NCBI GenBank assembly: GCA_021851875.1
Contig: JAJZQI010000005.1
Span: 64,399 to 128,398 of the forward strand
DNA length: 64,000 nt
Reading direction: 5' to 3'
Source: Pseudomonadota bacterium
GTDB lineage: Bacteria > Pseudomonadota > Gammaproteobacteria > Burkholderiales > JAJZQI01
How positions within the stretch are numbered: the stretch's first letter is position 1; every line of letters starts with the position of its first letter. The translations under genes were made by a program, and so were the position numbers. Positions 1-12,705 of the stretch are shown piece by piece. A model generated the notes under the pieces. The model had not been told where the DNA came from, did no database searches, and saw only the letters and a list, made by a program, of their open reading frames with translations.

Positions 1-2
1 TT

Positions 3-2003
3 GCGGTGAGATCATCCGCCACCGCGGAAGATTTACCCAATGCCTCGTTTGCCGGCCAGCAGGAAACCTATCTCAGAATCCAGGGCGGCAGCGCTGTGCT
101 CGCGGCGGTGAAAATGGTGTTTGCCTCGCTCTACAACGACCGCGCCATCGCTTACCGTGTCCACCAGGGGTTTGCGCATGCCGCCGTCGCCTTGTCGGCT
201 GGCGTCCAGCGCATGGTGCGTAGCGATATCGGTGCAGCCGGAGTCATGTTCACGCTGGACACCGAGTCGGGATTCGATCAGGTGGTCTTCATCAATGGCG
301 CCTACGGACTGGGGGAGATGGTCGTGCAGGGCGCGGTCACGCCGGATGAATTCTATGTGCACAAGCCGATGCTGCAGGCGGGGAAACTGGCTGTCGTTCA
401 GCGTACCTTGGGCAGTAAAGCCGTACAGATGGTTTATGCCGAAAAGGCGGCGGGGCAAACCGTCCAGGCAATCGATACGCCGGCCGAAAAGCGCCAGCAG
501 TTCTGTCTGGACGATTTTGAAATCATGCAGTTGGCACGCTACGCCATGGCTATTGAACAGCACTATGGCCGCCCCATGGATATTGAATGGGCCAAAGACG
601 GTGAGAGCGGGGGACTGTACATTGTGCAGGCCCGACCGGAAACGGTGCAGGCGCGGGCGGCGGGCGGCGAGCTGGTCAATTATCGCCTGGAAAAAACCGC
701 CAAGGTTTTGCTGGAAGGCCGCAGCATCGGACAGAAAATCGGCAGCGGTCCGGTTCGCGTTGTCCTGCATGCGGCGGACATGCAGCAGGTCGAACAGGGC
801 GACGTGCTGGTGACGGACATGACCGACCCGGACTGGGAACCCGTGATGAAACGCGCTTCGGCCATTGTCACCAATCGCGGCGGACGGACCTGCCATGCGG
901 CCATCATCGCCCGTGAGCTGGGTATTCCGGCTATCGTCGGCGCCGTCGCGGCGACGGATGTGTTGAAAACCGGCCAGGAGGTGACCGTTTCCTGCGCCGA
1001 AGGCGAAATCGGCTACGTCTATGCCGGCAAACTGCCGTTCAAGGAGGAACGCCTCAAGCTCGATGCCATGCCGCAGCTTCCGCTCAAGCTGATGATGAAT
1101 GTCGGCAATCCCGAACGCGCTTTCGGTTTCAGCCGTTTGCCCAATGATGGCGTGGGATTGGCGCGGCTGGAGTTTATTATCGCCCGTATGATCGGCGTGC
1201 ATCCGCGTGCGATTCTGGAGTTGCCGCAGCAGCCGTCGGAATTGCAACAGGCCATTCGCGAACATGCGGCCGGCTATGCCAGTCCGCTTGACTGGTACGT
1301 GGATAAACTGAGCGAAGGCGTGGCGACACTGGCGGCTGCTTTCTGGCCCAAACCCGTGATCGTGCGTTTTTCCGACTTCAAATCCAACGAATACGCCAAC
1401 TTGCTTGGCGGTACGGCGTACGAGCCGAACGAGGAAAATCCCATGCTGGGATTCCGCGGCGCCAGCCGCTATGCCAGCGAGCAATTCGCCGCCTGTTTCG
1501 AGCTGGAATGCCGCGCCATGCTGAAAGTGCGTAACGTCATGGGATTGACCAATCTGCAGCTGATGATTCCTTTCGTGCGTACGGTCGATGAAGCCAAAGC
1601 CGCCCTGGACAAGATGTCCGAGTTCGGCCTGCGGCGTGGTGAGAACGACCTCAAGGTCATGATGATGTGCGAAATCCCCTCCAATGTTCTGTCGGCTGAT
1701 GCCTTCCTGCAGTTGTTCGACGGTTTCTCGATCGGTTCGAACGATCTGACCCAGCTGACCCTGGGCGTGGATCGTGACTCCGCCCTGGTTGCCGGCAGTT
1801 TCGATGAGCGTGATCCGGCCGTGAAAATGCTGCTGTCCATGGCCATCGAGGCGTGTAAGCGCAATAGCAAATACATTGGCATCTGCGGTCAGGGACCGTC
1901 CGATCACCCGGATCTGGCGGAATGGCTGATGCAGCAGGGGATCGGCAGCATGTCGCTGAATCCGGATACAGTTGTTGCTACCTGGATGCGGCTGGCGCAA
2001 TGA
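3..2003 (+). CDS. ppsA: Phosphoenolpyruvate synthase, 5'-truncated by the window edge
   Basis: PEP synthase converts pyruvate, ATP and water to PEP, AMP and phosphate in gluconeogenesis. The reading frame is already open at base 3. The first residues ([20 protein letters not shown]) are the conserved ATP-grasp motif that normally lies about 120 residues into a ~790-aa protein, so the start is outside the window. About 666 residues remain. The phosphohistidine swivel domain carries [14 protein letters not shown], with the catalytic His near visible residue 297. The C-terminal PEP/pyruvate-binding barrel ends with [13 protein letters not shown], which contains the conserved Cys. The absence of a PPDK-type C-terminus favours PEP synthase. 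The stop TGA lies 65 bp before pyrG, which has its own promoter-like sequence. Confidence 0.93.
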   Translation, partial: AVRSSATAEDLPNASFAGQQETYLRIQGGSAVLAAVKMVFASLYNDRAIAYRVHQGFAHAAVALSAGVQRMVRSDIGAAGVMFTLDTESGFDQVVFINGAYGLGEMVVQGAVTPDEFYVHKPMLQAGKLAVVQRTLGSKAVQMVYAEKAAGQTVQAIDTPAEKRQQFCLDDFEIMQLARYAMAIEQHYGRPMDIEWAKDGESGGLYIVQARPETVQARAAGGELVNYRLEKTAKVLLEGRSIGQKIGSGPVRVVLHAADMQQVEQGDVLVTDMTDPDWEPVMKRASAIVTNRGGRTCHAAIIARELGIPAIVGAVAATDVLKTGQEVTVSCAEGEIGYVYAGKLPFKEERLKLDAMPQLPLKLMMNVGNPERAFGFSRLPNDGVGLARLEFIIARMIGVHPRAILELPQQPSELQQAIREHAAGYASPLDWYVDKLSEGVATLAAAFWPKPVIVRFSDFKSNEYANLLGGTAYEPNEENPMLGFRGASRYASEQFAACFELECRAMLKVRNVMGLTNLQLMIPFVRTVDEAKAALDKMSEFGLRRGENDLKVMMMCEIPSNVLSADAFLQLFDGFSIGSNDLTQLTLGVDRDSALVAGSFDERDPAVKMLLSMAIEACKRNSKYIGICGQGPSDHPDLAEWLMQQGIGSMSLNPDTVVATWMRLAQ

Positions 2004-2011
2004 GTTCGCCC

Positions 2012-2040
2012 TTAACGCCGGGGGGCATTTCAGGTAGAAT
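2012..2040 (+). promoter_or_regulatory. Predicted sigma-70 promoter of pyrG
   Basis: TTAACG (2012-2017) and TAGAAT (2035-2040) are separated by 17 bp, with 4/6 and 5/6 consensus matches. The site lies in the 65-bp gap between the ppsA stop and the pyrG ATG, and would give a 5' leader of about 20 nt. It probably drives pyrG-kdsA and perhaps eno-ftsB. Confidence 0.5.
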
Positions 2041-2053
2041 ACAAATTTCCTGA

Positions 2054-5864
<3,811 letters not shown>

Positions 5865-5885
5865 TAGACAGGCGAAGAGCGCATC

Positions 5886-6278
5886 ATGCGCTGGCTGACC
5901 TTGCTGTTTGTGGCCCTGATCGCCCTGCTGCAGTATTCGCTGTGGCTGGGCAAGGGCAGCTGGCTCAACGTATGGGAAGTCAATAAACAGCTCGACAAAC
6001 AGGAAGCCGACAACAAGGTACGGGAGGCCCGCAATGCGGCACTCGAAGCCGAGGTGGCGGACCTAAAACAGGGTTATGATGCGATCGAGGAACGTGCCCG
6101 CAGCGAGTTGGGCATGGTAAAGGACGGCGAGGTGTTTTTTCAGGTGCTGCCTGCCGGCACTTCATTCACCGTGGCATCGCAGCCGGCCACAAGTACCCCG
6201 ACCAGCAGGAAACTCGAGTCCAAGGCTGCTTCCAGCCCGGCGGCGCCAGCCGCACCAGCGACCAAACACAAACCCTGA
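5886..6278 (+). CDS. ftsB: Cell division protein FtsB
   Basis: FtsB is a bitopic divisome protein that forms a complex with FtsL and FtsQ and helps activate septal peptidoglycan synthesis. The protein has 130 aa: a short N-terminus, one membrane segment (about residues 3-20), then a coiled coil (about 30-75) and the [18 protein letters not shown] region typical of FtsB. The last ~35 residues form a low-complexity Ala/Ser/Pro/Thr tail, making it longer than the E. coli protein. The gene begins 21 bp after eno, the classic neighbour of ftsB, and ends 10 bp from a convergent gene. Confidence 0.92.
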   Translation: MRWLTLLFVALIALLQYSLWLGKGSWLNVWEVNKQLDKQEADNKVREARNAALEAEVADLKQGYDAIEERARSELGMVKDGEVFFQVLPAGTSFTVASQPATSTPTSRKLESKAASSPAAPAAPATKHKP

Positions 6279-6288
6279 GCTTTTCCGT

Positions 6289-6585
6289 TCAGTCACATAC
6301 TGCACTGCTGCGGTACATTTCCTCAAAGCGTTCCGTGTGTCGATCGATCAGAATATCGATGTCGTAACGTTCACACAGCTCCTGCAATATCCGATCGAAG
6401 ACGGCCGCATCACTGATGCCTTCGTACACTTCCATCCAGGCGGAGCTGCCATCCAGCTTTTTCAGCAGGCGCCCCTGTATGCCTGTGCGGCAAGCGACCC
6501 GACCGAGCAGAGTGTAAACAAGCGGCTCTATTTCACCTTGCCTGGCCGGATCCACCTTGTAATAGACGTAAAAACTGCAGGCCAT
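6289..6585 (-). CDS. DUF4936 family protein
   Basis: A 98-aa soluble protein of unknown function resembling the betaproteobacterial DUF4936 family (MACSFYVYYKVDP start, then GRLLKKLDGSSAWMEVYEGI, and a short C-terminal acidic helix). No catalytic motif is evident. Its ATG shares one base with the stop of ygfZ (TGATG), so it is the second gene of a two-gene operon and probably translationally coupled to ygfZ. It converges on ftsB, with no clear terminator hairpin in the 10-bp gap. Confidence 0.75.
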   Translation of the reverse strand: MACSFYVYYKVDPARQGEIEPLVYTLLGRVACRTGIQGRLLKKLDGSSAWMEVYEGISDAAVFDRILQELCERYDIDILIDRHTERFEEMYRSSAVCD

Positions 6586-7559
6586 CAGGCGACGTTGTAG
6601 GGCAGGGGCAGGATGTCCGCAATCGCGCCGTCGGTTGCCTTATGATGAATCGGTCCGGCTTCGACGCTGCTGATCTGCAGCACGGCCAGCGCCTCGGTTT
6701 TTCCATCGAGGCCGGCATGCAGGTTGACCAGCATGCCGATGGCCTGGTCGCCCATGTCCACGCCGTAGAGCTCATCTCCGATGGCCGCATTGCTGTCAGC
6801 CGGCAGGCTGATGCGATACATGCGCCGCTTCAGCTTGCCCAGGTATTGGGTGCGGGCAACGATTTCCTGTCCCGGGTAGCAGCCTTTCTTGAAATTGACG
6901 CCGCCGAGTACCTCATAATTGGCCATTTGCGGGACAAATTGCTCTTGCGTCGAGGGGGTGATGAGCGGTACGCCGGACTGGACCAGCCACCAGTCCAAAG
7001 CGTGGCCGCCAACGGGCTTGTGACGAGCAGTAAAGTGACCGCGGACCACTTCAGCCGCGGCAGATTGACAGACAATCAGGAAAAAATCCTGCGGCAGGCG
7101 GATTACGCTGGCCTGGTCCGTGTGTATGGACTGGTAGTCCTGCGCGGGGCAGGCGCCCAGAACAGCATGAATACTGTCAGCCGCCTGCGGTCCGTAAACG
7201 GCAAAAGGCGTCAACAGGGCACTCATGTCTTCGGCTTTGACCTTGGAGCGCATGATGAACATGGCCAGCCGTTTGCGAATCGGTTCAGCCAGTTCGGCGG
7301 GGAGCAGCGCATGCACGCCGTCTTCTGTCTGCCATAGCAGGAAATTGGCCAGCATACGGCCCTTAGGCGTGCAATACGCGGACAATTGCGCCAAATCGGT
7401 TTTCAATTGGCGGATATCGTTGGTCAGCTGCCCTTGCAGGAAGGTCTGCGTGTCTTCTCCCTGAAAGCGGATAATGCCGAGCTTGGACAAATCCACCACA
7501 ACTGTTTCATGTCCCAGCAGGGCGGTTTCATTCAGGATGTCATGTTCTTGTGAGGCCAT
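6585..7559 (-). CDS. ygfZ: Folate-binding Fe-S cluster maintenance protein YgfZ
   Basis: YgfZ is a tetrahydrofolate-binding protein related to the glycine-cleavage T-protein. It supports assembly or repair of some [4Fe-4S] enzymes such as MiaB. The diagnostic motif KGCYPGQEIVART is present in the C-terminal half, and LQGQLTNDI occurs near the N-terminus. The frame continues 21 codons upstream, but the start chosen is ATG 7559 (MASQEHDIL), which gives 324 aa, a typical length. It forms an operon with the DUF4936 gene. Confidence 0.92.
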   Translation of the reverse strand: MASQEHDILNETALLGHETVVVDLSKLGIIRFQGEDTQTFLQGQLTNDIRQLKTDLAQLSAYCTPKGRMLANFLLWQTEDGVHALLPAELAEPIRKRLAMFIMRSKVKAEDMSALLTPFAVYGPQAADSIHAVLGACPAQDYQSIHTDQASVIRLPQDFFLIVCQSAAAEVVRGHFTARHKPVGGHALDWWLVQSGVPLITPSTQEQFVPQMANYEVLGGVNFKKGCYPGQEIVARTQYLGKLKRRMYRISLPADSNAAIGDELYGVDMGDQAIGMLVNLHAGLDGKTEALAVLQISSVEAGPIHHKATDGAIADILPLPYNVA

Positions 7560-7896
7560 AATAGTAATCCACTTTTTCTGGTTGCCGCAGGCTATAACCG
7601 CAGCCCGCCACATCTTTAACACGAATAAATCTCATCTACCGAAACTCTACCAGATTCTTCGCCATCCGGTGGATAATGCATGATGTTTGCCGCAACGTTC
7701 GATTGCGGTTCGAGCGCGGGACAGGGGCTGCGCCGCAGCGTTTTTTGGCCGGCAATCATCCTGTTGCGGCCATTTTCGCCGGCACCTGAACCGGGGACAG
7801 GAGTAATGGCGTATTTATGCAACACAAGCGTTGATAGGCAAGCTGTCCGATTGCCGGGGTGAAGCCGCGTAGAATTTACTGGGAACGGGTGTTGTG
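7560..7896. other. Intergenic region between divergent ygfZ and ygfX
   Basis: About 340 bp separate the two divergent genes. Short open frames exist on both strands but none resembles a known protein, has a convincing ribosome-binding site or shows codon use like the neighbours. No RNA gene or clear terminator is seen. The region must hold the promoters of both genes, but no match to -35/-10 consensus is good enough to mark. Confidence 0.5.
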
Positions 7897-8325
7897 ATGG
7901 ATGCTGCAGGACTCAATGTCAGATTGGCGCCCTCGAGGCAACTTGCCGCGCTGTTGATGGCGTCACACATGGCGGCGGCAGCGGCACTGGCGGGCACGGT
8001 GTTGCCATGGTTCCTGATCGGCGCATTCTGGCTGATGCTTGCGGGCAGCTTGCTTTACAGCTTGAAGAAATATGCTTGGCTGACCTTGCCCGAAAGCGTC
8101 ATCGCCATTCGCTGGTCGCCCGATTGCGTGCAGCTTCTGCTGCGCAACGAGACCGTCTGGGAGGGGCACATACTGGAGAGCACGTCCGTCTGGTCTCATT
8201 TGATCGTTTTACGGGTAGGGCTCGCGCATAAGACGGTCAGTCTCGCTTTGCTGCCGGATTGCGCGGATGCCACCGATTTACGTCAACTGCGTATTCGTTT
8301 GCTGCACACCCACGCCGTAAGATAA
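7897..8325 (+). CDS. YgfX/CptA-like small membrane protein
   Basis: A 142-aa protein with the architecture of the YgfX (DUF1434, also called CptA) family: short N-terminus, two hydrophobic segments at about residues 18-37 and 40-56, then a soluble C-terminal half with WEGHILESTSVWSHLIVLRV. The E. coli relative lies beside ygfZ and nadB homologues and has been described as the toxin of a type IV TA pair with SdhE. No sdhE-like gene is adjacent here. GTG at 7894 immediately before the ATG is an alternative start. The gene converges on nadB with a 14-bp gap. Confidence 0.7.
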   Translation: MDAAGLNVRLAPSRQLAALLMASHMAAAAALAGTVLPWFLIGAFWLMLAGSLLYSLKKYAWLTLPESVIAIRWSPDCVQLLLRNETVWEGHILESTSVWSHLIVLRVGLAHKTVSLALLPDCADATDLRQLRIRLLHTHAVR

Positions 8326-8339
8326 CCCGACCCGGAATT

Positions 8340-9941
8340 TCAGGCGTTCTTATTGCATGGTGGAGCATGCGGACCTTGCAGAATGGTATCCAGCGCCACA
8401 TCGGCCTTGTCCGGATAATCCTTGCTGAAGTGCAGGCCGCGGCTTTCATGCCGCTGCATGGCGGAACGCACGATCAGGTCCGCCGTTACGACCAGATTGC
8501 GCAATTCGATCAGATCGTTGCTGATACGGAAATGATTGTAGTATTCGCAGATTTCCTCGCTGAGCAGTTCAATGCGGTGCAATGCCCGCTCCAGCCGTTT
8601 GTTGGTGCGCACGATACCGACGTAATCCCACATAAACCGCCGCAATTCGCTCCAGTTGTGGGAAATGACAATTTCTTCATCTGCATCGGTAACACGGCTT
8701 TCATCCCATTCAGGCAGAGCCGGCAGGGTAGGCGTCTCCTGCGTCAAAATATCTTGAGCTGCCGCCTGGCCAAAGACAATGCATTCGAGCAGCGAATTGC
8801 TGGCCAATCGATTGGCTCCGTGCAATCCGGTGCTGGCCACCTCGCCGACGGCATACAATCCCGGAATATCGGTACGGGCGGCGTGATCGGTAACCACGCC
8901 GCCGCAACTGTAGTGCGCGGCCGGGACAACGGGTATGGGATCCCGCGTGATGTCGATGCCGAGTTCACGGCAACGTTGCATGATGGTGGGGAAGTGGTGG
9001 TAGAGGAACTCGGCCGATTTGTGCGTGATGTCCAGGTAAACGCAATCCAGACCGCGCTTTTTCATTTCGAAATCGATGGCGCGGGCAACCACGTCGCGCG
9101 GTGCCAGTTCGGCCCGTTCATCGTGGTCGGGCATGAAGCGCCTGCCATCGGGCAAGCGCAGAAGGCCGCCTTCGCCGCGGACGGCTTCCGTGATCAAAAA
9201 GGATTTGGCATGCGGGTGATACAAACAGGTGGGGTGGAACTGGATGAATTCCATGTTCGCAATCCGGCAGCCGGCGCGCCAGGCCATGGCTACGCCATCG
9301 CCGGTGGCCACATCTGGATTGGTGGTATAGAGGTAGACTTTGCCCGCCCCGCCGGTTGCCAGGATGGTGGCCGGTGCGGCAAAGGTCTTGACCTGGTTGC
9401 TGCGCGTGTCGAGCGCATAGACCCCAAGACAGCGCTGCTCCGCCAGACCGAGTTTGCCGGCCGTGATCAGATCCACTGCGATATGGTTCTCCAGCACCGT
9501 AATATTGGGATGGCTGAGCACCTTTTTCTGCAGCGTTTCCTGGATTGCGGCGCCGGTTGCATCGGCGGCATGGACCACCCGCCGCTTGCTGTGACCGCCT
9601 TCACGCGTTAAATGCAGTTCTTCCGGATGCATTTCGTCGTGACTGAAGGGAACGCCTTCCTGCACCAGCCATTCGATGGCTGCGTGCCCGTGTTCCACCA
9701 CGAAGCGGACGGTGTCTTCATGACATAGGCCTGCTCCGGCAATCAGCGTGTCCTTGACATGATCCTCGACGGAGTCATCGCTTGCCATGACGCCGGCAAT
9801 GCCGCCCTGAGCCCAGCGACTCGCTCCATCCAGCAGCTGTTTCTTGCTCAGCAGCAGGATTTTTTTCTGCTCGGCCAGCGACAAAGCCGCACTGAAGCCG
9901 GCCAGTCCACTGCCAATGATAATGACGTCGAAGCGTTGCAT
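8340..9941 (-). CDS. nadB: L-aspartate oxidase
   Basis: NadB is an FAD-dependent enzyme that oxidises L-aspartate to iminoaspartate, the first step of de novo NAD synthesis. The start at ATG 9941 gives 533 aa beginning MQRFDVIIIGSGLAG, the dinucleotide-binding fold. An in-frame upstream Met at 9980 would add 13 residues before the fold and is less likely. Further motifs are SRWAQGGIAGV, the substrate-side QFHPTCLYHP with TEAVRGEGG, and HGANRLASNSLLECIVFG. It is divergent from rpoE, the same arrangement as in E. coli. Confidence 0.96.
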   Translation of the reverse strand: MQRFDVIIIGSGLAGFSAALSLAEQKKILLLSKKQLLDGASRWAQGGIAGVMASDDSVEDHVKDTLIAGAGLCHEDTVRFVVEHGHAAIEWLVQEGVPFSHDEMHPEELHLTREGGHSKRRVVHAADATGAAIQETLQKKVLSHPNITVLENHIAVDLITAGKLGLAEQRCLGVYALDTRSNQVKTFAAPATILATGGAGKVYLYTTNPDVATGDGVAMAWRAGCRIANMEFIQFHPTCLYHPHAKSFLITEAVRGEGGLLRLPDGRRFMPDHDERAELAPRDVVARAIDFEMKKRGLDCVYLDITHKSAEFLYHHFPTIMQRCRELGIDITRDPIPVVPAAHYSCGGVVTDHAARTDIPGLYAVGEVASTGLHGANRLASNSLLECIVFGQAAAQDILTQETPTLPALPEWDESRVTDADEEIVISHNWSELRRFMWDYVGIVRTNKRLERALHRIELLSEEICEYYNHFRISNDLIELRNLVVTADLIVRSAMQRHESRGLHFSKDYPDKADVALDTILQGPHAPPCNKNA

Positions 9942-10007
9942 AGGCGAATACACTTGAATACACAAATACGGAAACGACAATCATAGCAGAGCCGGCATGC
10001 CATCGAT

Positions 10008-10034
10008 GAACTGATCAGCGTTTTCGTGGTCAAT
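10008..10034 (+). promoter_or_regulatory. Possible sigma-E-type autoregulatory promoter of rpoE
   Basis: GAACTG (10008-10013) and TCAAT (10030-10034) are separated by 16 bp. This resembles the sigma-E promoter layout (GGAACTT, 15-16 bp, TCnAA-like -10). It lies in the nadB-rpoE divergent gap, about 130 bp before the rpoE ATG. Autoregulation is known for rpoE/algU operons. The leading GG is missing, so the call is tentative. A separate TATACT at 10125-10130 could be a housekeeping -10. Confidence 0.35.
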
Positions 10035-10161
10035 CAGTCAGATTTGTTCTGCCGTACGGCAAGACTGTATCCAGAGCGACGGCAAGCGCAGCAGCTTGCC
10101 TGTCCCTAACGAGGGAGGCTGCGTTATACTTCAGGACCAAACTACAAACAGCATCTACCAG

Positions 10162-10761
10162 ATGTCCGACAGGGAAATTGACAACGAGCTGGTGCAGCGT
10201 GCGCAAAAAGGCGACAAGCGCGCGTTCGAGCTGCTTGCAGCCAAGTACCAGCGCAAGCTGATACGCCTCTTGTCGCGCCTTATTCGCGATCCGGCGGAAG
10301 TTGAAGACGTGGCGCAGGAAGCGTTGATCAAGGCTTATCGCGCCTTACCCGGATTCCGTGGTGACAGTGCCTTTTACACCTGGTTGTATCGTATTGGTGT
10401 GAATACGGCCAAAAACCACCTCGTCTCGCAAGGACGCCGGCCGCCCACCGCGACGGAATTCAATAGCGATGAAGCGGAAACTTTTGAAGGCGGTGAAGCT
10501 CTTAGGGATATCAACACCCCTGAAAACGCGCTGCTGAGCAAACAGATTGCTGCAACCGTTCAGTCGGCGATGGAGGCCTTGCCGGAAGAACTGCGTACCG
10601 CGATCACCTTGCGGGAAATCGAGGGGATGAGTTATGAGGATATCGCTTCAGCCATGAATTGCCCGATTGGTACCGTGCGCTCGCGTATTTTTCGCGCACG
10701 AGAGGCGATTGCAGAGAAGTTGCGGCCTTTATTGGATACGCAACAGAACAAGCGCTGGTAA
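10162..10761 (+). CDS. rpoE: RNA polymerase sigma factor RpoE/AlgU (sigma-E)
   Basis: An ECF sigma factor that drives the cell-envelope stress regulon. It is held at the membrane by RseA and released by proteolysis. The protein has 199 aa from MSDREIDNELVQRAQKGD. Region 2 shows VEDVAQEALIKAYRALPGFRGDSAFYTWLYRIGVNTA, and region 4 shows EELRTAITLREIEGMSYEDIASAMNCPIGTVRSRIFRARE. The frame extends 22 codons upstream, but the family N-terminus decides for ATG 10162. The genes downstream are rseA, rseB, rseC and degP, the full regulatory set. Confidence 0.97.
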   Translation: MSDREIDNELVQRAQKGDKRAFELLAAKYQRKLIRLLSRLIRDPAEVEDVAQEALIKAYRALPGFRGDSAFYTWLYRIGVNTAKNHLVSQGRRPPTATEFNSDEAETFEGGEALRDINTPENALLSKQIAATVQSAMEALPEELRTAITLREIEGMSYEDIASAMNCPIGTVRSRIFRAREAIAEKLRPLLDTQQNKRW

Positions 10762-10781
10762 AGCAGAGCGGGGTGAATGAA

Positions 10782-11255
10782 ATGAACGAACAATTTTCTC
10801 AGTGGCTGGATGGCGAACTGGACGACGAAGAGTGGCAGGCTGTGCTGGCGCAGGCCGCCCAGCAGGACGGTCTGCGGGAAAAATGGCAGGCCTATCACCT
10901 GATCGGCGATACCTTGCGTGGCACGGCGGCAACGTCAGCCGGTTTTCACGAGCATTTCGCCGCGCGACTGGCCCAGGAGCCGACCATTTTGGCTCCAGCC
11001 GAATTGCCGCGCAAACAACGGTGGCAGTGGGGTGTTTCGATTGCCGCCTCTCTGGCCGGCTTTATCGCCGTTGCCATCGGAGCAGGGCAGATGCTGTTGC
11101 ATCCTTCGGACCCGGCATCGCCGTCCATGCTGGTTGCGCAGCAGGATGCCACGCTGCCGAGCGACTACATGCAGGCACATCAACAACTGGCATCACACGG
11201 CGAGCCGATTACCCAGCCGGTGCTGATTGCCTATGAAACTTCTCCACGACGGTAA
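10782..11255 (+). CDS. rseA: Anti-sigma-E factor RseA/MucA
   Basis: A bitopic inner-membrane protein that sequesters sigma-E and is degraded stepwise under envelope stress. The protein has 157 aa, starting MNEQFSQWLDGELDDEEW, the short acidic N-terminal anti-sigma domain (about 1-75). One membrane segment follows at about 86-107 (SIAASLAGFIAVAIGAGQM), then a short periplasmic tail. The start is ATG 10782, 20 bp after rpoE. Sequence similarity in this family is low, so context carries much of the call. Confidence 0.88.
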   Translation: MNEQFSQWLDGELDDEEWQAVLAQAAQQDGLREKWQAYHLIGDTLRGTAATSAGFHEHFAARLAQEPTILAPAELPRKQRWQWGVSIAASLAGFIAVAIGAGQMLLHPSDPASPSMLVAQQDATLPSDYMQAHQQLASHGEPITQPVLIAYETSPRR

Positions 11256-11259
11256 CTGT

Positions 11260-12210
11260 ATGCGTCTACTGGCAGCATTGTGTTTGACTTTTGCCGCGAT
11301 TCCACTGGCAGCAGCAAATGATGAAAGCGGGGCAGCCTGGCTGAAAAAAATGGCTCAGGCCGCCCACAAGCAGAACTACAGCGGTACCTTCGTGCATCAG
11401 CGCGGCAATCAGATTGACAGTCTGCGGGTACTGCATACGGCCGACCATGAAGGGGAAATGCTGCAACTGGAGGCCCAGGATGGCACGCCTCGCCGGTTGT
11501 TACGCCACAACGGCGAAGCCTATTGCATTCTGCCCGGCAATCCGCCGGTTGCCCAGTCGGCCCAGGCCAGCCGCCGGATTTTTCCCGCCTTGCTGCCGGA
11601 CGATACCGACGCGCTGCTGAGCAACTACCGCATTCGGCTGGATGGCACAGACCGTGTGGCCGGTCAGCCTTGTCAGATCGTTCTGCTGGAACCGCGGGAC
11701 CAGTACCGCTACGGCTACAGTTTTTGCGCGGCGATTCCCGGCGGGCTTATGCTCAAAGCCAGTTTGCTGGAAGACAGCGATGAAAACAGCGATCAGTTCG
11801 CTTTCAGTGAGCTGTCGCTGGACCCGCCCAGTGAAACGACCCGGCGGGCACTGAAAAGCGAGTGGCAGGGCCACGATCGCATGCAAATCATGCCCGCTCC
11901 GGTTTTGCCGCAAGAAACGCATTGGCAGATAAATCATGTGCCGGACGGATTCCGCCTGGTCTCGGCGGTGCAGCGCATGATGCCGGGGCGCCCGCAGCCT
12001 GTCAGCCATCTGGTGTATTCGGACAGTTTGGCAACGGTGTCCGTTTTCATTGAATTGCCGCGCAAGAACGTGTCCGCGACGGAACGGCCGATCCGTACGG
12101 GCGTGACCGGTGCGTATATCCAGACCCGTTTCCAGCATCAGATCACGGCTATGGGCGAAGTGCCGTCGGCCACCTTGATGCAGTTCGTCAATAATGTGGC
12201 GCCGCGTTAA
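11260..12210 (+). CDS. rseB: Sigma-E regulatory protein RseB/MucB
   Basis: A periplasmic protein that binds RseA and protects it from cleavage until lipid or LPS signals release it. The protein has 316 aa with a signal peptide (MRLLAALCLTFAAIPLAAA), then the LolA-like N-terminal MucB domain (AAWLKKMAQAAHKQNYSGTFVHQRG) and a C-terminal domain with LVYSDSLATVSVFIE. ATG 11260 follows the rseA stop by 4 nt and starts the signal peptide cleanly. ATG 11233 in the same frame overlaps rseA and is an alternative. Confidence 0.92.
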   Translation: MRLLAALCLTFAAIPLAAANDESGAAWLKKMAQAAHKQNYSGTFVHQRGNQIDSLRVLHTADHEGEMLQLEAQDGTPRRLLRHNGEAYCILPGNPPVAQSAQASRRIFPALLPDDTDALLSNYRIRLDGTDRVAGQPCQIVLLEPRDQYRYGYSFCAAIPGGLMLKASLLEDSDENSDQFAFSELSLDPPSETTRRALKSEWQGHDRMQIMPAPVLPQETHWQINHVPDGFRLVSAVQRMMPGRPQPVSHLVYSDSLATVSVFIELPRKNVSATERPIRTGVTGAYIQTRFQHQITAMGEVPSATLMQFVNNVAPR

Positions 12211-12223
12211 GAGGTGATACAGC

Positions 12224-12700
12224 ATGCTTGAACACAGTGCACAGGTAGTCAAGATCGAAAATGGCGCGACCTATGTGATTGCCAAGCGCGATTCCGCCTG
12301 CGGCAGCTGCAATACGCACGGCGAATGCGGTTCGCTGACCCTGACACGCTTTTTCGGCGGCGAGCATCCATTCCGGGTCCGTAATCCGATCGATGCCAAG
12401 CCGGGTGATGAAGTAACTGTCGGGGTTGCCGATGGCGCCTTGGGACGCAGCGCCTTGCTGGTTTACGGTGTGCCGTTGCTGCTGCTGTTCCTCAGCGCCT
12501 TCGCCGGCAGCATGCTTGCTCCGGCAGGTGAACAATTGGACGCCTATGCCGGCCTCGGCGCGCTGGCAGGCATCATATTGGCCGGCTTCTGGATCAGATT
12601 TATCGGCGACTTTATGGCGCACCGCAGCGAATTCGAACCGGTCATTCTGGAACGTCATGGCCTGAATGTTTCATCCCATCTGATTCAATGGAGGAAATAG
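12224..12700 (+). CDS. rseC: SoxR-reducing / sigma-E modulator protein RseC
   Basis: An inner-membrane protein of the RseC/MucC family, linked to sigma-E modulation and, in E. coli, to reduction of SoxR. The protein has 158 aa. Cysteines sit at 26, 29 and 35 in CGSCNTHGEC, the family's N-terminal Cys cluster. Two membrane helices follow (about 76-96 and 105-127). It begins 13 bp after rseB and its last codons overlap the ribosome-binding region of degP. Confidence 0.92.
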   Translation: MLEHSAQVVKIENGATYVIAKRDSACGSCNTHGECGSLTLTRFFGGEHPFRVRNPIDAKPGDEVTVGVADGALGRSALLVYGVPLLLLFLSAFAGSMLAPAGEQLDAYAGLGALAGIILAGFWIRFIGDFMAHRSEFEPVILERHGLNVSSHLIQWRK

Positions 12701-12705
12701 ACTGT

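Noticed and set aside
33..2000. Very long open frame on the minus strand opposite ppsA
   Set aside because: Composition is His/Gln/Arg-rich and mirrors the codon bias of ppsA; the ppsA product has full family motifs. Similar antisense frames opposite pyrG, kdsA and eno are rejected for the same reason.
7616..7862. Small open frames between ygfZ and ygfX
   Set aside because: No ribosome-binding site, no family resemblance and unlike codon use.
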